Shown here one piece after another: positions 18,686-27,500 of a DNA stretch of 64,000 nucleotides. The translations under genes and the position numbers were made by a program. A model generated the notes under the pieces. It was given only the letters and a program-made list of their open reading frames with translations. It was not told the origin of the DNA and searched no databases. Origin of the DNA: Clostridium yunnanense (GTDB lineage: Bacteria; Bacillota; Clostridia; Clostridiales; Clostridiaceae); NCBI RefSeq assembly GCF_016595795.1, contig NZ_JAENHN010000041.1, positions 1 through 64,000 on the forward strand. Reading direction: 5' to 3'. Positions within the stretch are counted from its first letter, which is position 1. Each line of letters opens with the position of its first letter.

Positions 18686-20530
18686 TTAAACTGGGTATAG
18701 GTTATAAGGTGGAATTACTTCTCTTACCTTTGTTGAAGAAGTCCAAAGCAATGCAATAGCCCCTTTTGAGTTTCCAACGTATTTAATTTCAATTTCATAT
18801 TGCTTTTCTCCTTCAAAATCAATTGTTTCAAAATCTACTGGCAGAGAATAATAATCTTTCACTTTAAGAATTTCGTTTCCATTTAGTTTTACTGTGCCAT
18901 CTCCTATGCAAACTAACTGTAGTTTGTATCTTTGAGAAATAGGAAGTTTCAACTTTCCAGTCCATCTCACAGAGAAGGTTTCACCCAAATCTTGTGGTTT
19001 ATCAGTTTTCCAGTTAAAGCTAATAACTTCATCCAATCTTTTTAACCTGAGATCAGTAAAGTTTTTGTTTGCATAATAGCTTCCCATTAAACCACCAAAT
19101 TCGGGAGCATCTACTTGTATATAGGTTAATTGGCCACCTGGGTAGGTACCGTTATTAGTAACTTTATAGTCGTCATGATTATGCATTGGGTAGAATTGAG
19201 GGAAGAAGTTACTATTTAGACTTTCTTCTGGTTCATCGCAGATATCTATATAATTTGTTGTATTAATATTTAATACATTTACAGGTTGTGTAGGGATTTC
19301 TGCGATAAGAGAAGGATCGTAGGCTTTAAGTTCATCAATTTGCCTACAAACAGAAGGTATACAATCTTGACCGTTTACTATATATTTTCTGTATATAGGA
19401 CTCTTATTTTCAGCATTTATCATAAGATCATAGGTTTCACCAGAACCAATTGTGCAGGTAAAGCCCATTTCAGTTATAGGATGTCCCATATTACCCATGC
19501 TACTTGACATATGATTCATCTCTAAGAATGGGCTTATATGTGAATCCTTACCTATAACTCTAAAGTGCCATCCGTGTACATGCCAAGGTATTACCTGGTA
19601 ACCTATATTTATCATTCTGAGTAAAAAGTCTTCCCCTGTTTTTACATGTACATAGGACTCATAATTAAGTTGAGACAGATCTTTATCACTGCCTACTGGT
19701 GGTGTTTGAGGGTGAGGAAGCAAGGAGTAAGGGAAAGGTCTTCCGTTTACAAGCCAAAAATTAGGTTTATAGTCTACAGGATTAAAATCAGTACCATTTA
19801 ATATACTATCGTGCCAGGTCTGATCGATGTCTGACAGTAACATTATATACTCTTTGTTGAAAAAAGAATGGATGTTGTTATAAGCGAAATTTCTATTTGT
19901 AGCAGAGCGAGGTATATTAGGAACAACTTCTCCGTTATTAAGCCATCTTCCGCACTTATCCTTTTTTATCCCATTTTCTGCGAGACTCTTATAAGATGGA
20001 TATATTATTAATGCACCATACATTCCCATTTGTACATGTTCTGAGGCTTCTTGATGACAATGATACATTAGAGTACCTGGATGTTCTGGATAGAAGTAAT
20101 AGGTTAGAGTTTCAGGTTTGTTGCTACCAGTATACTCCCACATAGGAACTGCAAAGGACAGCTCAGGAAAACCATCTAACTGAGTAGCTACATGAGCCCC
20201 GTGCATATGAACTGTATGAGGGTCCATTATATTAACATACTTCATACCAAGATTAATAAGGGTAATATAAATCTTATCTCCAACCTCTCCCCATATAATT
20301 GGAGATGGAAGATAAGCGCTTCCTTTTAATCCGTACAGATAGTTTAAGTTTTTGGGGGTTTCCCAGTTAAGATTTTCATCTACTACTTTGTCATCAACCT
20401 TATATAAACCTCCAACAAATCCATATATTAGAACCTCGATTTCTGTTGCAGGATCAGGAGGGAGTTCTGAAGATGTAGGTAATTTGGTTTTTCCATCAGT
20501 AGCTAGCAAAACATAATGTCTTACAGCCAT
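18686..20530 (-). CDS. Multicopper oxidase with C-terminal PA14 domain
   Basis: About 614 residues without signal peptide. Copper motifs in order: HTVHMHGAH (near 110), HPGTLMYHCHQEASEHVQMG (near 155-175, His-Cys-His type 1/type 3 ligands), PWHVHGWHF (near 330) and FYPMHNHDDYKV (near 455). The arrangement is laccase-like, with the Cys in the first cupredoxin unit. Residues from about 480 form a PA14-type beta domain (GLMGSYYANKNF ... FSVRWTGKL), usually carbohydrate-binding. Substrate unknown: metal oxidation, spore-coat or copper tolerance are options. An O2-dependent oxidase is odd in an anaerobe. Start: ATG 20530 has AAAGGA 8 nt upstream; ATG 20539 overlaps that site. Confidence 0.85.
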   Translation of the reverse strand: MAVRHYVLLATDGKTKLPTSSELPPDPATEIEVLIYGFVGGLYKVDDKVVDENLNWETPKNLNYLYGLKGSAYLPSPIIWGEVGDKIYITLINLGMKYVNIMDPHTVHMHGAHVATQLDGFPELSFAVPMWEYTGSNKPETLTYYFYPEHPGTLMYHCHQEASEHVQMGMYGALIIYPSYKSLAENGIKKDKCGRWLNNGEVVPNIPRSATNRNFAYNNIHSFFNKEYIMLLSDIDQTWHDSILNGTDFNPVDYKPNFWLVNGRPFPYSLLPHPQTPPVGSDKDLSQLNYESYVHVKTGEDFLLRMINIGYQVIPWHVHGWHFRVIGKDSHISPFLEMNHMSSSMGNMGHPITEMGFTCTIGSGETYDLMINAENKSPIYRKYIVNGQDCIPSVCRQIDELKAYDPSLIAEIPTQPVNVLNINTTNYIDICDEPEESLNSNFFPQFYPMHNHDDYKVTNNGTYPGGQLTYIQVDAPEFGGLMGSYYANKNFTDLRLKRLDEVISFNWKTDKPQDLGETFSVRWTGKLKLPISQRYKLQLVCIGDGTVKLNGNEILKVKDYYSLPVDFETIDFEGEKQYEIEIKYVGNSKGAIALLWTSSTKVREVIPPYNLYPV

Positions 20531-20599
20531 AGTTATCATCCTTTCATATACAATATACTTTGGTTAAAATTGTACATCAATACATTGTATGTAATAATA

Positions 20600-20622
20600 T
20601 GTCATATGTTAAAGTTATGACA
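20600..20622 (-). promoter_or_regulatory. Palindromic operator-like site upstream of the multicopper oxidase gene
   Basis: Perfect 7-bp arms TGTCATA and TATGACA with a 9-bp spacer, about 70 nt before the start codon. The protein that binds it is unknown; a metal or redox regulator is plausible. Confidence 0.45.
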
Positions 20623-20666
20623 GCTGTAAATAAAATATAGGATGACAATTAAAGGCTATAAATGAA

Positions 20667-20704
20667 AATAAGCCGCTTCATATTAAAATAATGAAGTGGC
20701 TTAT
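20667..20704 (-). terminator. Terminator hairpin downstream of the fprA-ric operon
   Basis: 15-bp stem AATAAGCCGCTTCAT with its complement (one wobble), loop A/T-rich, TTTT on the minus-strand side. It lies 160 nt after ric. A weaker hairpin (20752-20781, arms TCTCTAAAT / ATTTAGAGA) comes first. Confidence 0.65.
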
Positions 20705-20863
20705 TTTGCAGAGGGGTAGAGATCAATATGTTTATATATATATTAACATCGTCTCTAAATTGATTTATATAAATTTAGAGAGTAATGATAATTGTATTTA
20801 TGGATGTATAATCTCATAATAAAATTTATATTTTCATATTAAAGTAGTACATCTTTATAGTTA

Positions 20864-21574
20864 TTATTTTTCAGATGAAACTAGTGAAAATAATACACTG
20901 TTCTCCAGATGTATATGAGTGAATAGATCCTTTTCAAGAGCTTCTATCTGAGCATATACAAGTCTGAACGTAGTACAAGTATCTTTTGGGGCAGAGAAAT
21001 CATTTGTGAGTTCTCTTATTTCCTTAAGTAAGTCGCCAGCAGCATCATGTTCAGACTCAGTTTCTTTTATAAATTCAGATACTTTCGCAAGAGTAATATC
21101 AGATTTATCGTTAGAATACTTTTCTATTAAAGGAAATAGCACTTCTTCTTCTTTTATTAGGTGCTCTTCTAATTCTATTTTTAAAAGCCCGAATAGCTTG
21201 TGTAATTTTAATAAAAGTTCTTGATGATGAGAAAAGTGAGCCTTCAAGATTTTCATCATAAGTAAATCGATATTAGGTAATTCTTTTTTTGTATAAGCAT
21301 GGTGAGTTCTTACTATATGATTTATGATATTGATTGGTGATTCTTTTCTCCAATCAATATATTCATTATTAGACTGTACAAATACCTCGTAAGCTTCATT
21401 AAGTTCCTTTAAAATACCAGCTACATTCAGATTTTTTTCAATCAAAGCAGATTCTAAGTTATCATGTCCACCACAACAATAATCTATCTTATATTTATTA
21501 AATATTTCACTTGCTAAAGGAAAGTTAGAAACGATTTGACCTAAAGTATCTTTTTTATCTATTTTGTTTATCAT
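20864..21574 (-). CDS. ric: Iron-sulfur cluster repair di-iron protein (RIC, YtfE/ScdA)
   Basis: 236 residues. The N-terminal ScdA domain has the diagnostic DYCCGG (31-36). The hemerythrin-like four-helix domain follows with His/Glu ligands in HIVRTHHAY, AHFSHHQELL, EEHLIKEEEVLFP, ESEHDAAGD and HIHLENSVLF. It repairs Fe-S clusters damaged by NO or oxidants. It is 17 nt downstream of fprA with its own GGAGGT, so the two are an operon: NO reduction plus damage repair. Confidence 0.93.
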   Translation of the reverse strand: MINKIDKKDTLGQIVSNFPLASEIFNKYKIDYCCGGHDNLESALIEKNLNVAGILKELNEAYEVFVQSNNEYIDWRKESPINIINHIVRTHHAYTKKELPNIDLLMMKILKAHFSHHQELLLKLHKLFGLLKIELEEHLIKEEEVLFPLIEKYSNDKSDITLAKVSEFIKETESEHDAAGDLLKEIRELTNDFSAPKDTCTTFRLVYAQIEALEKDLFTHIHLENSVLFSLVSSEK

Positions 21575-21591
21575 AATATACCTCCAAATTG

Positions 21592-22824
21592 TTATATTGC
21601 ATTAAGTGCAAGACTTCCAATATATTCACAAGCTCTTTCTACTTCATGAAGAGATTCTTCTTTTGCAGCAAATCTTATTCTTATAGGGAAAGCTACATCT
21701 GACATACCAGTAGATTTTATTACCTTAGAAGTTTCTAATACATTTGCATTTGTCTCAAGCAAGTAATCTTGTATTACTTCTATAGATTCACCACTCCAGC
21801 CGTAAGAACCAAAGGCTGCAACTATTTTATTGGATAAGTCCATAGCTTTTAATTCTTTTAATACATCTTCTAAAGATCCTATCATATCACCATATCTAGT
21901 TGAACTACCGAAAAGTACTATATCAGAGCTATTTATATAATCTAATACTTCTTCCTTAGGAGTTTTATTTACGTCTACGGTTACAGCATTTATTCCCTCA
22001 GTATTAAGGAAATCAGCAATGCTTTGCGAAAGCTTTTTAGTGTTACTTGTCATAGTGGAATATATTACTGCTGCTGACTTATTACTTGTAGTATTCTTGC
22101 TTAGTTCTGCGTATAACTCAACAAATTTTTCTAGTTCATTTCTTAATATATATCCATGGGAAGGAGCTATCATCTTAATATCAAGATCTTTAATCTTATT
22201 TATCATATATTGAACATGCTTTCTATGTGGGTGCATGATTAATGTATAGTAAACCTTAAAGTCTTCAAATATATCTTCTTTAGCTAAATCATTAAACACT
22301 TCGGTATTAGCAATATGTGTACTGAATATGTCACAAGGGAATAATATCTTATCTTCAACACAGTAAGTTATCATAGTTTCTTCAGTATGAAGATATGGTG
22401 TTTCTAGGAATAATAAAGTCTTGCCACCTATATCTAATTTATCTCCATCTTTAACTACTAAGAAGTTTCTTTTGTGCAACTTGTACATTTCTTTTAATTC
22501 TTCAACTGCTTTTTCAGTACAAACTATAGTAGCATTCTTAGCTTGAGCTGCAAGACTTCCAAGTCCACCAGAGTGATCTGGTTCAGTATGGTTTATAACG
22601 ATATATTGTATCTTCATTAAATCTACAGTTTCTTTTAAGTTATCTACAAATTCTTTTCCAAAACTTATATCTACAGTATCTATAATTGTTGGCTTTTCTG
22701 TATTTAGTAAGTAGCTGTTATAGGTTGTTCCCTTTGTTAATGTAAGTCTATGAAATGGAACATCTCTATCATCCACTTTGCTTACGCTATATATGTTTTC
22801 TGCAATCATCATTCTATTTATCAT
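21592..22824 (-). CDS. fprA: Flavodiiron protein (A-type flavoprotein, NO/O2 reductase)
   Basis: 410 residues: an N-terminal metallo-beta-lactamase-like di-iron domain, with ligands in NHTEPDHSGGL (H-x-E-x-D-H), DIFSTH and the SHG near 230, then a flavodoxin domain (AAVIYSTMTSNTKKLS, FGSSTRYGDMIG) for FMN. Reduces O2 to water or NO to N2O in the cytoplasm, protecting anaerobes; electrons come from rubredoxin or similar. AGGAGG 8 nt before the ATG. An FNR-type site at -41.5 of a predicted promoter suggests control by the Crp/Fnr gene next door. Confidence 0.94.
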   Translation of the reverse strand: MINRMMIAENIYSVSKVDDRDVPFHRLTLTKGTTYNSYLLNTEKPTIIDTVDISFGKEFVDNLKETVDLMKIQYIVINHTEPDHSGGLGSLAAQAKNATIVCTEKAVEELKEMYKLHKRNFLVVKDGDKLDIGGKTLLFLETPYLHTEETMITYCVEDKILFPCDIFSTHIANTEVFNDLAKEDIFEDFKVYYTLIMHPHRKHVQYMINKIKDLDIKMIAPSHGYILRNELEKFVELYAELSKNTTSNKSAAVIYSTMTSNTKKLSQSIADFLNTEGINAVTVDVNKTPKEEVLDYINSSDIVLFGSSTRYGDMIGSLEDVLKELKAMDLSNKIVAAFGSYGWSGESIEVIQDYLLETNANVLETSKVIKSTGMSDVAFPIRIRFAAKEESLHEVERACEYIGSLALNAI

Positions 22825-22881
22825 AATTAAGCCTCCTAAATTTTATATCAAATTAATTTTTTCTTCGTTTGCTATGGCTTA

Positions 22882-22923
22882 ATTATATGAGTATTAGAAT
22901 TTTAAAAATATGATTCAAATCAA
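22882..22923 (-). promoter_or_regulatory. fprA promoter with FNR/Crp-family site centred at -41.5
   Basis: On the minus strand TTGAT-TTGA-ATCAT (22910-22923) matches the FNR consensus TTGAT-N4-ATCAA at 9 of 10 positions. A perfect TATAAT (22882-22887) follows, putting the transcription start near 22875 and the site centre at about -41.5, the class II activator position. No good -35 box is seen, as expected for an activated promoter. Confidence 0.65.
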
Positions 22924-22969
22924 ATTTTTAAATAATAATAAAAATATGCGTTAAATCACTATGTTGGAA

Positions 22970-23157
22970 TTAAGTGGTTATACATCCGATGCTTTAATGA
23001 GCTTACGCAAAGAATTAATATGATTTTGTCATATTCCATGGCTAAAAATGTAAACTCACTACGTTCGAACAGTACATTTTCTTAACGCCATTCCATCTGA
23101 AAAAATCATTTAATTCTAGCTGCTCGCTCATATAGCATCTCCTGTATAACCACTTAA
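22970..23157. repeat. 188-bp near-palindromic element with perfect 15-bp terminal inverted repeats
   Basis: Ends TTAAGTGGTTATACA (22970-22984) and its exact complement (23143-23157). The two halves continue to match imperfectly inwards (GATGCT..ATGAGC, AGAATTAA, TGATTTT, AAAATGTA) to a centre at TTCGAA near 23066. No ORF. It looks like a miniature mobile or REP-type element lying between fprA and the Crp/Fnr gene; TTAA at both ends could be a target duplication. Confidence 0.7.
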
Positions 23158-23212
23158 CTTTAAAAGTATTCTTTAACATGACCTAATAAAAAAATCATCA
23201 ATATAAAAATAC

Positions 23213-23243
23213 TAAAGCTCCTGTAAATAAAACAGGAGCTTTA
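23213..23243 (-). terminator. Terminator of the Crp/Fnr gene
   Basis: 12-bp stem (23213-23224 with 23232-23243), 7-nt loop, followed on the minus strand by GTATTTTTAT. It lies 28 nt past the stop codon. Confidence 0.85.
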
Positions 23244-23270
23244 AATAAAAATATTAAATTATAAGACTTT

Positions 23271-23978
23271 TTACATGAAATCCTCTAATTTGCTAGAGTC
23301 TTTAATAATTAAAGTTTTATTTCCTACCAAGGAAATTACACCAGAGTCCTGTAGTTTAGTGAGTTTTCTGCTAATGGTTTCGCGAGTAACCCCTATATAG
23401 TTAGCCATATCTTCTCTATTCATAGGTAAGTTAACTTCTATTCCTAAATCAGTATTATGTCCGTATTTTTCTCCAAATTCAGAAATAAGACTGGCAACTC
23501 TTATATCAGCATCATTGGTTGCAAGATTTTGTGCAAGATTTTCAGCTTCCATAAGTCTTTTAGAAACTTCAGTAAGTATTTTTACTGATATTTCAGGATT
23601 TTCTATAAGTATAGTGTGCATTGCTTCTTTACTTAATGAACATATTTTTACAGAAGAGAGAGCGTAAGCAGAGAAATTATATTTATCTTTTTCATTAAAT
23701 ATGCTAAGTTCTCCAAAAAAATCACCTGGAGCTAGAACCCGTATTATCTGTTCCTTTCCTTCTTTTGTGACCTTTGTGAGTTTAACCTGACCTTGATTTA
23801 TAATTACTAAAGAGCTAGAAGGATCTCCTTCAACACAAATCGCTTCACCTTTATTAAAGCTAAGGTGATTAATTTTAGAAACAACCTTAGATAAATGGTC
23901 TCTGTTAAGTGATGCAAATATAGGAACTTTGCTAGCACAAAGTTTGGTTTTACAACTTTCACATTGAATTTTATTCAA
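23271..23978 (-). CDS. Crp/Fnr family transcription regulator
   Basis: About 235 residues. The cyclic-nucleotide-type beta-roll contains GDFFGELSIF. The C-terminal HTH_Crp has MNREDMANYIGVTRETISRKL, with the E-x2-SR recognition helix of FNR-type proteins that read TTGAT half sites. Near the N-terminus CESCKTKLC (C-x2-C-x4-C) could bind an Fe-S cluster or metal. An ATG at 24020 is in frame, but GAGGTG sits 6 nt before TTG 23978, inside that longer frame, so TTG is the likely start. Probable target: the fprA-ric operon. HcpR/FNR-like naming is inference. Confidence 0.88.
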   Translation of the reverse strand: MNKIQCESCKTKLCASKVPIFASLNRDHLSKVVSKINHLSFNKGEAICVEGDPSSSLVIINQGQVKLTKVTKEGKEQIIRVLAPGDFFGELSIFNEKDKYNFSAYALSSVKICSLSKEAMHTILIENPEISVKILTEVSKRLMEAENLAQNLATNDADIRVASLISEFGEKYGHNTDLGIEVNLPMNREDMANYIGVTRETISRKLTKLQDSGVISLVGNKTLIIKDSSKLEDFM

Positions 23979-24527
23979 ATATATCACCTCATTAAGTATC
24001 TTTGTATAGTATTTTATCATAATAAAATATCTATATATAGATTAGAGTTAATTTATATTCTCAAATCCGCTAGTTAAACTTGGAAAAACTTTAGAAGTCA
24101 TTTTCAATAAATGAAGTATGCATATTGGGTAACTTTTGAAAGTAATGGTATTTAAAATTGCAATTTACAGTTTCTAGTATCAAATTGAGTCAAATTACGT
24201 ATATTGTAATAAAAGTGAAGATTACTTATGATTTTATTGTATAAATTTAATGTTTTTTCATAATAATTAATTATTATATTGATTTTTTTGACACTTTAGT
24301 GATATTATTATTTCACAATATAAAATTTTTTGGCTCTTTAAATGAATCATATGGTATAGTGAATTTACCATAATAAAAAATAAAATTAGAGATATGTTGT
24401 ATTGAAATAAAAATTATATATTTATGAAATATAAGAATGCTTAAATGATATAGTTAAGAATTGTTTATTTAGTAAATGTAGCAATTTTATCTAATATAGC
24501 AAAAGTAATATTAAAGGGGGACTGGCT
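23979..24527. promoter_or_regulatory. Long leader/promoter region between the Crp/Fnr gene and gltB
   Basis: About 550 nt, very A+T-rich, holding divergent promoters. A dyad TATGGTA (24350-24356) N9 TACCATA (24366-24372) is the clearest operator-like site upstream of gltB and could serve a LysR- or other-type regulator. A TTGACA (24288-24293) is present without a well-spaced -10. No riboswitch fold was recognised. Confidence 0.4.
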
Positions 24528-27500
24528 ATGTTTTGTAACTTTCCGAAAGAGCAAGGGATGTATGATCCGAGTTTTGAAAAAGATGCCTGTGGTATTGGAG
24601 CTATAGCACATATTAAAGGCAAAAAGAATCATGCTATCGTAAAGGATGCTTTAGATATTCTTGTTAAGTTGGAGCACAGAGGTGGCGCTGGTGCTGATCC
24701 TAATGTAGGAGATGGAGCAGGAATACTAATCCAGGTGTCACACAATTTCTTTACAAGAGTTTGTGAATTTGAATTACCTAAAGAAGGACACTACGGTGTT
24801 GGAATGTTCTTCTTATCACAAAATAAAGAGAAGAGAGAAAAAGCAAAGGCGCTTTTTGAAAATATTGTTCTTAATGAAGGGCATTGCTTTTTGGGATGGA
24901 GAGAAGTTCCTGTTAATCCAGAGGACTTAGGAGACGCATCTAGAGAAGCAATGCCTTTTATTATGCAGGGATTTGTTGCTTCAAATGGTGATAACTTTGA
25001 TTCAAAAGCTTTTGAAAGAGAACTTTATGTAATCAGAAGACTATTTGAAAAAGAAGCAGTTGAAGCATATATAGCTAGCCTTTCCTCCAAGACTTTAGTT
25101 TACAAAGGAATGCTTACAGCAGTCCAAGTTGAAAAGTTTTACCCAGATTTACAAAGCAAATTTATGGATACTGCTATAGCTCTTGTTCATTCAAGATTTA
25201 GTACAAACACTTTCCCAAGCTGGGAGAGAGCTCACCCTAATAGATATATCATCCATAATGGAGAGATAAATACTATTAGAGGTAATGTAAATTGGATGAA
25301 TGCAAGAGAATCAGAATTCAAATCAGATATATTTGGAGATGAGCTTAATAAGGTTCTTCCAGTAATAAATAAAAATGGTTCAGATTCCTCAATGCTTGAC
25401 AACACAATAGAGTTTCTATATATGAATGGAAGAACTCTTCCGCACATAATGATGATGCTTATTCCAGAACCTTGGAGCAAGAATAATGAAATGGATAAAG
25501 ATAAGAGATCCTTCTATGAATACAATTCAACCATGATGGAACCTTGGGATGGACCAGCAGCTATAGCATTTACTGATGGAGATATTTTAGGTGCTACTTT
25601 AGATAGAAATGGTCTTAGACCTTCAAGATATTATGTAACAAAGGATGATTATTTAATACTATCTTCCGAAGTTGGAGTTATGAATGTTGAAAGTGAAAAC
25701 GTAAAGTATAAAGGAAGGCTTACTCCAGGTAGAATGCTTCTTGTTGATACAGTTAATGGTGAGCTTATAGATGACAATGATTTAAAGAAAAATTATTCTA
25801 CTTTAAAACCATATGGAACTTGGGTTGAGGAAAATTTGTTGAAGCTTAGAGAAATACCAGAAGTTACTGTATCTGAAGAGAAACTAGAAGAAGCAAAATT
25901 AGTTAGATTACAAAAGGCTTTTGGATACACTTATGAAGATGTTACAGCTACAATAACTCCTATGTGTGTAAATGCAGATGATCCACTAGCGTCTATGGGA
26001 GTTGATACACCTCTAGCAGTTTTAAGTGATAGACCACAGCTATTATATAACTATTTTAAACAATTATTTGCTCAAGTTACTAATCCTCCTATAGATGCAA
26101 TAAGAGAAGAAATAGTAACTTCTGTGAGAGTGTATCTAGGCGCAGAGTCAAATATACTTTCTGAAGGTGAGGATAACTGTAGAAGAGTGAAGTTAGACAA
26201 TCCTATCCTATCAAATAAAGATTTTAATAAGGTATTAGCCATCGGAAATAAAGGCTTTAAAAATGTAATTATACCAACAGTATTTAATAAGAGCGAAGAA
26301 GGAAATCTTGAAAAGGCTTTAGAGGCTATATTAAGAAAAGCTGATGAAGCCATAGAAAATGAAACTTCAATTATAGTTCTTTCAGATAAAACTGTTGATG
26401 AGAATAATGTTCCAATTCCTGCATTACTTGCAGTTTCAGCTTTACACCACCATCTGGTTGATGAAGCAAAGAGAACCAGAGTAAGTATAGTTTTAGAATC
26501 AGGAGAACCAAGAGAGATTCACCACTTTGCATTACTTTTAGGTTTTGGTGCTAATGCAATAAACCCTTACATGGCTTATGAGTCAATAAAAGCTTTAGTT
26601 GAAGAAGGAACTGTAGATTTGACTTATGATAAGGCTGTTTATAACTACAACAAAGGTGCTTTAAAAGGTATTGTAAAAGTAATATCAAAGATGGGTATTT
26701 CAACAATTCAATCTTACAATGGAGCTCAAATTTTCGAAGCTATTGGAATATCAAAGTCAGTAGTAGACAAGTATTTTGCATTGACACCATCTAGAATAGA
26801 AGGAATTGATCTTCTTGATATTGAGAAAGAGGCTGTAATAAGGCACACACAAGGCTTTGATGCTAGACTTATAGACTTTACGCTCGATTCGGAAGGTGCT
26901 CATAAATTTAGAAGTAGTAAAGAAGAACATTTATATAACCCGCTTACAATTCACAAGCTTCAAAATGCATGTAAGACTGGTAATTATGATGAGTTTAAAG
27001 AATATACTTCTTTAGTCAGCAATGAAAAGAACAATCTAACCCTAAGAAGTTTATTAGATTTAAATTTAGGTAACGAAAGTATCTCAATAGATGAAGTTGA
27101 ATCAGTTGAGTCAATAGTTAAGAGATTTAAGACAGGAGCTATGTCCTACGGTTCAATAAGTAAGGAAGCACATGAATGTCTAGCTATAGCAATGAACAGA
27201 ATTGGTGGAAGATCTAATACTGGTGAAGGTGGAGAAGAAAGAGAAAGATTTGTTGTTGATGAAAATGGAGATTTAAGATCTTCTGCAATAAAACAAATAG
27301 CTTCAGGTAGATTTGGAGTTACTTCCGAGTACCTTGTTGATGCAAAAGAAATACAGATAAAAATGGCACAAGGAGCTAAACCAGGAGAAGGTGGACAGCT
27401 TCCAGCTACTAAGGTTTATCCATGGGTAGCTAAGGCTAGACACTCAACTACTGGAGTTGGTCTTATCTCACCACCACCACATCATGATATATACTCTATA

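Noticed and set aside
22970-23157. CRISPR or tandem repeat array
   Set aside because: There is one palindromic unit with no repeated spacer units; it is a single inverted repeat.
26072-26353. Minus-strand frames inside gltB
   Set aside because: Antisense shadows of a long conserved gene; no ribosome site or family resemblance.
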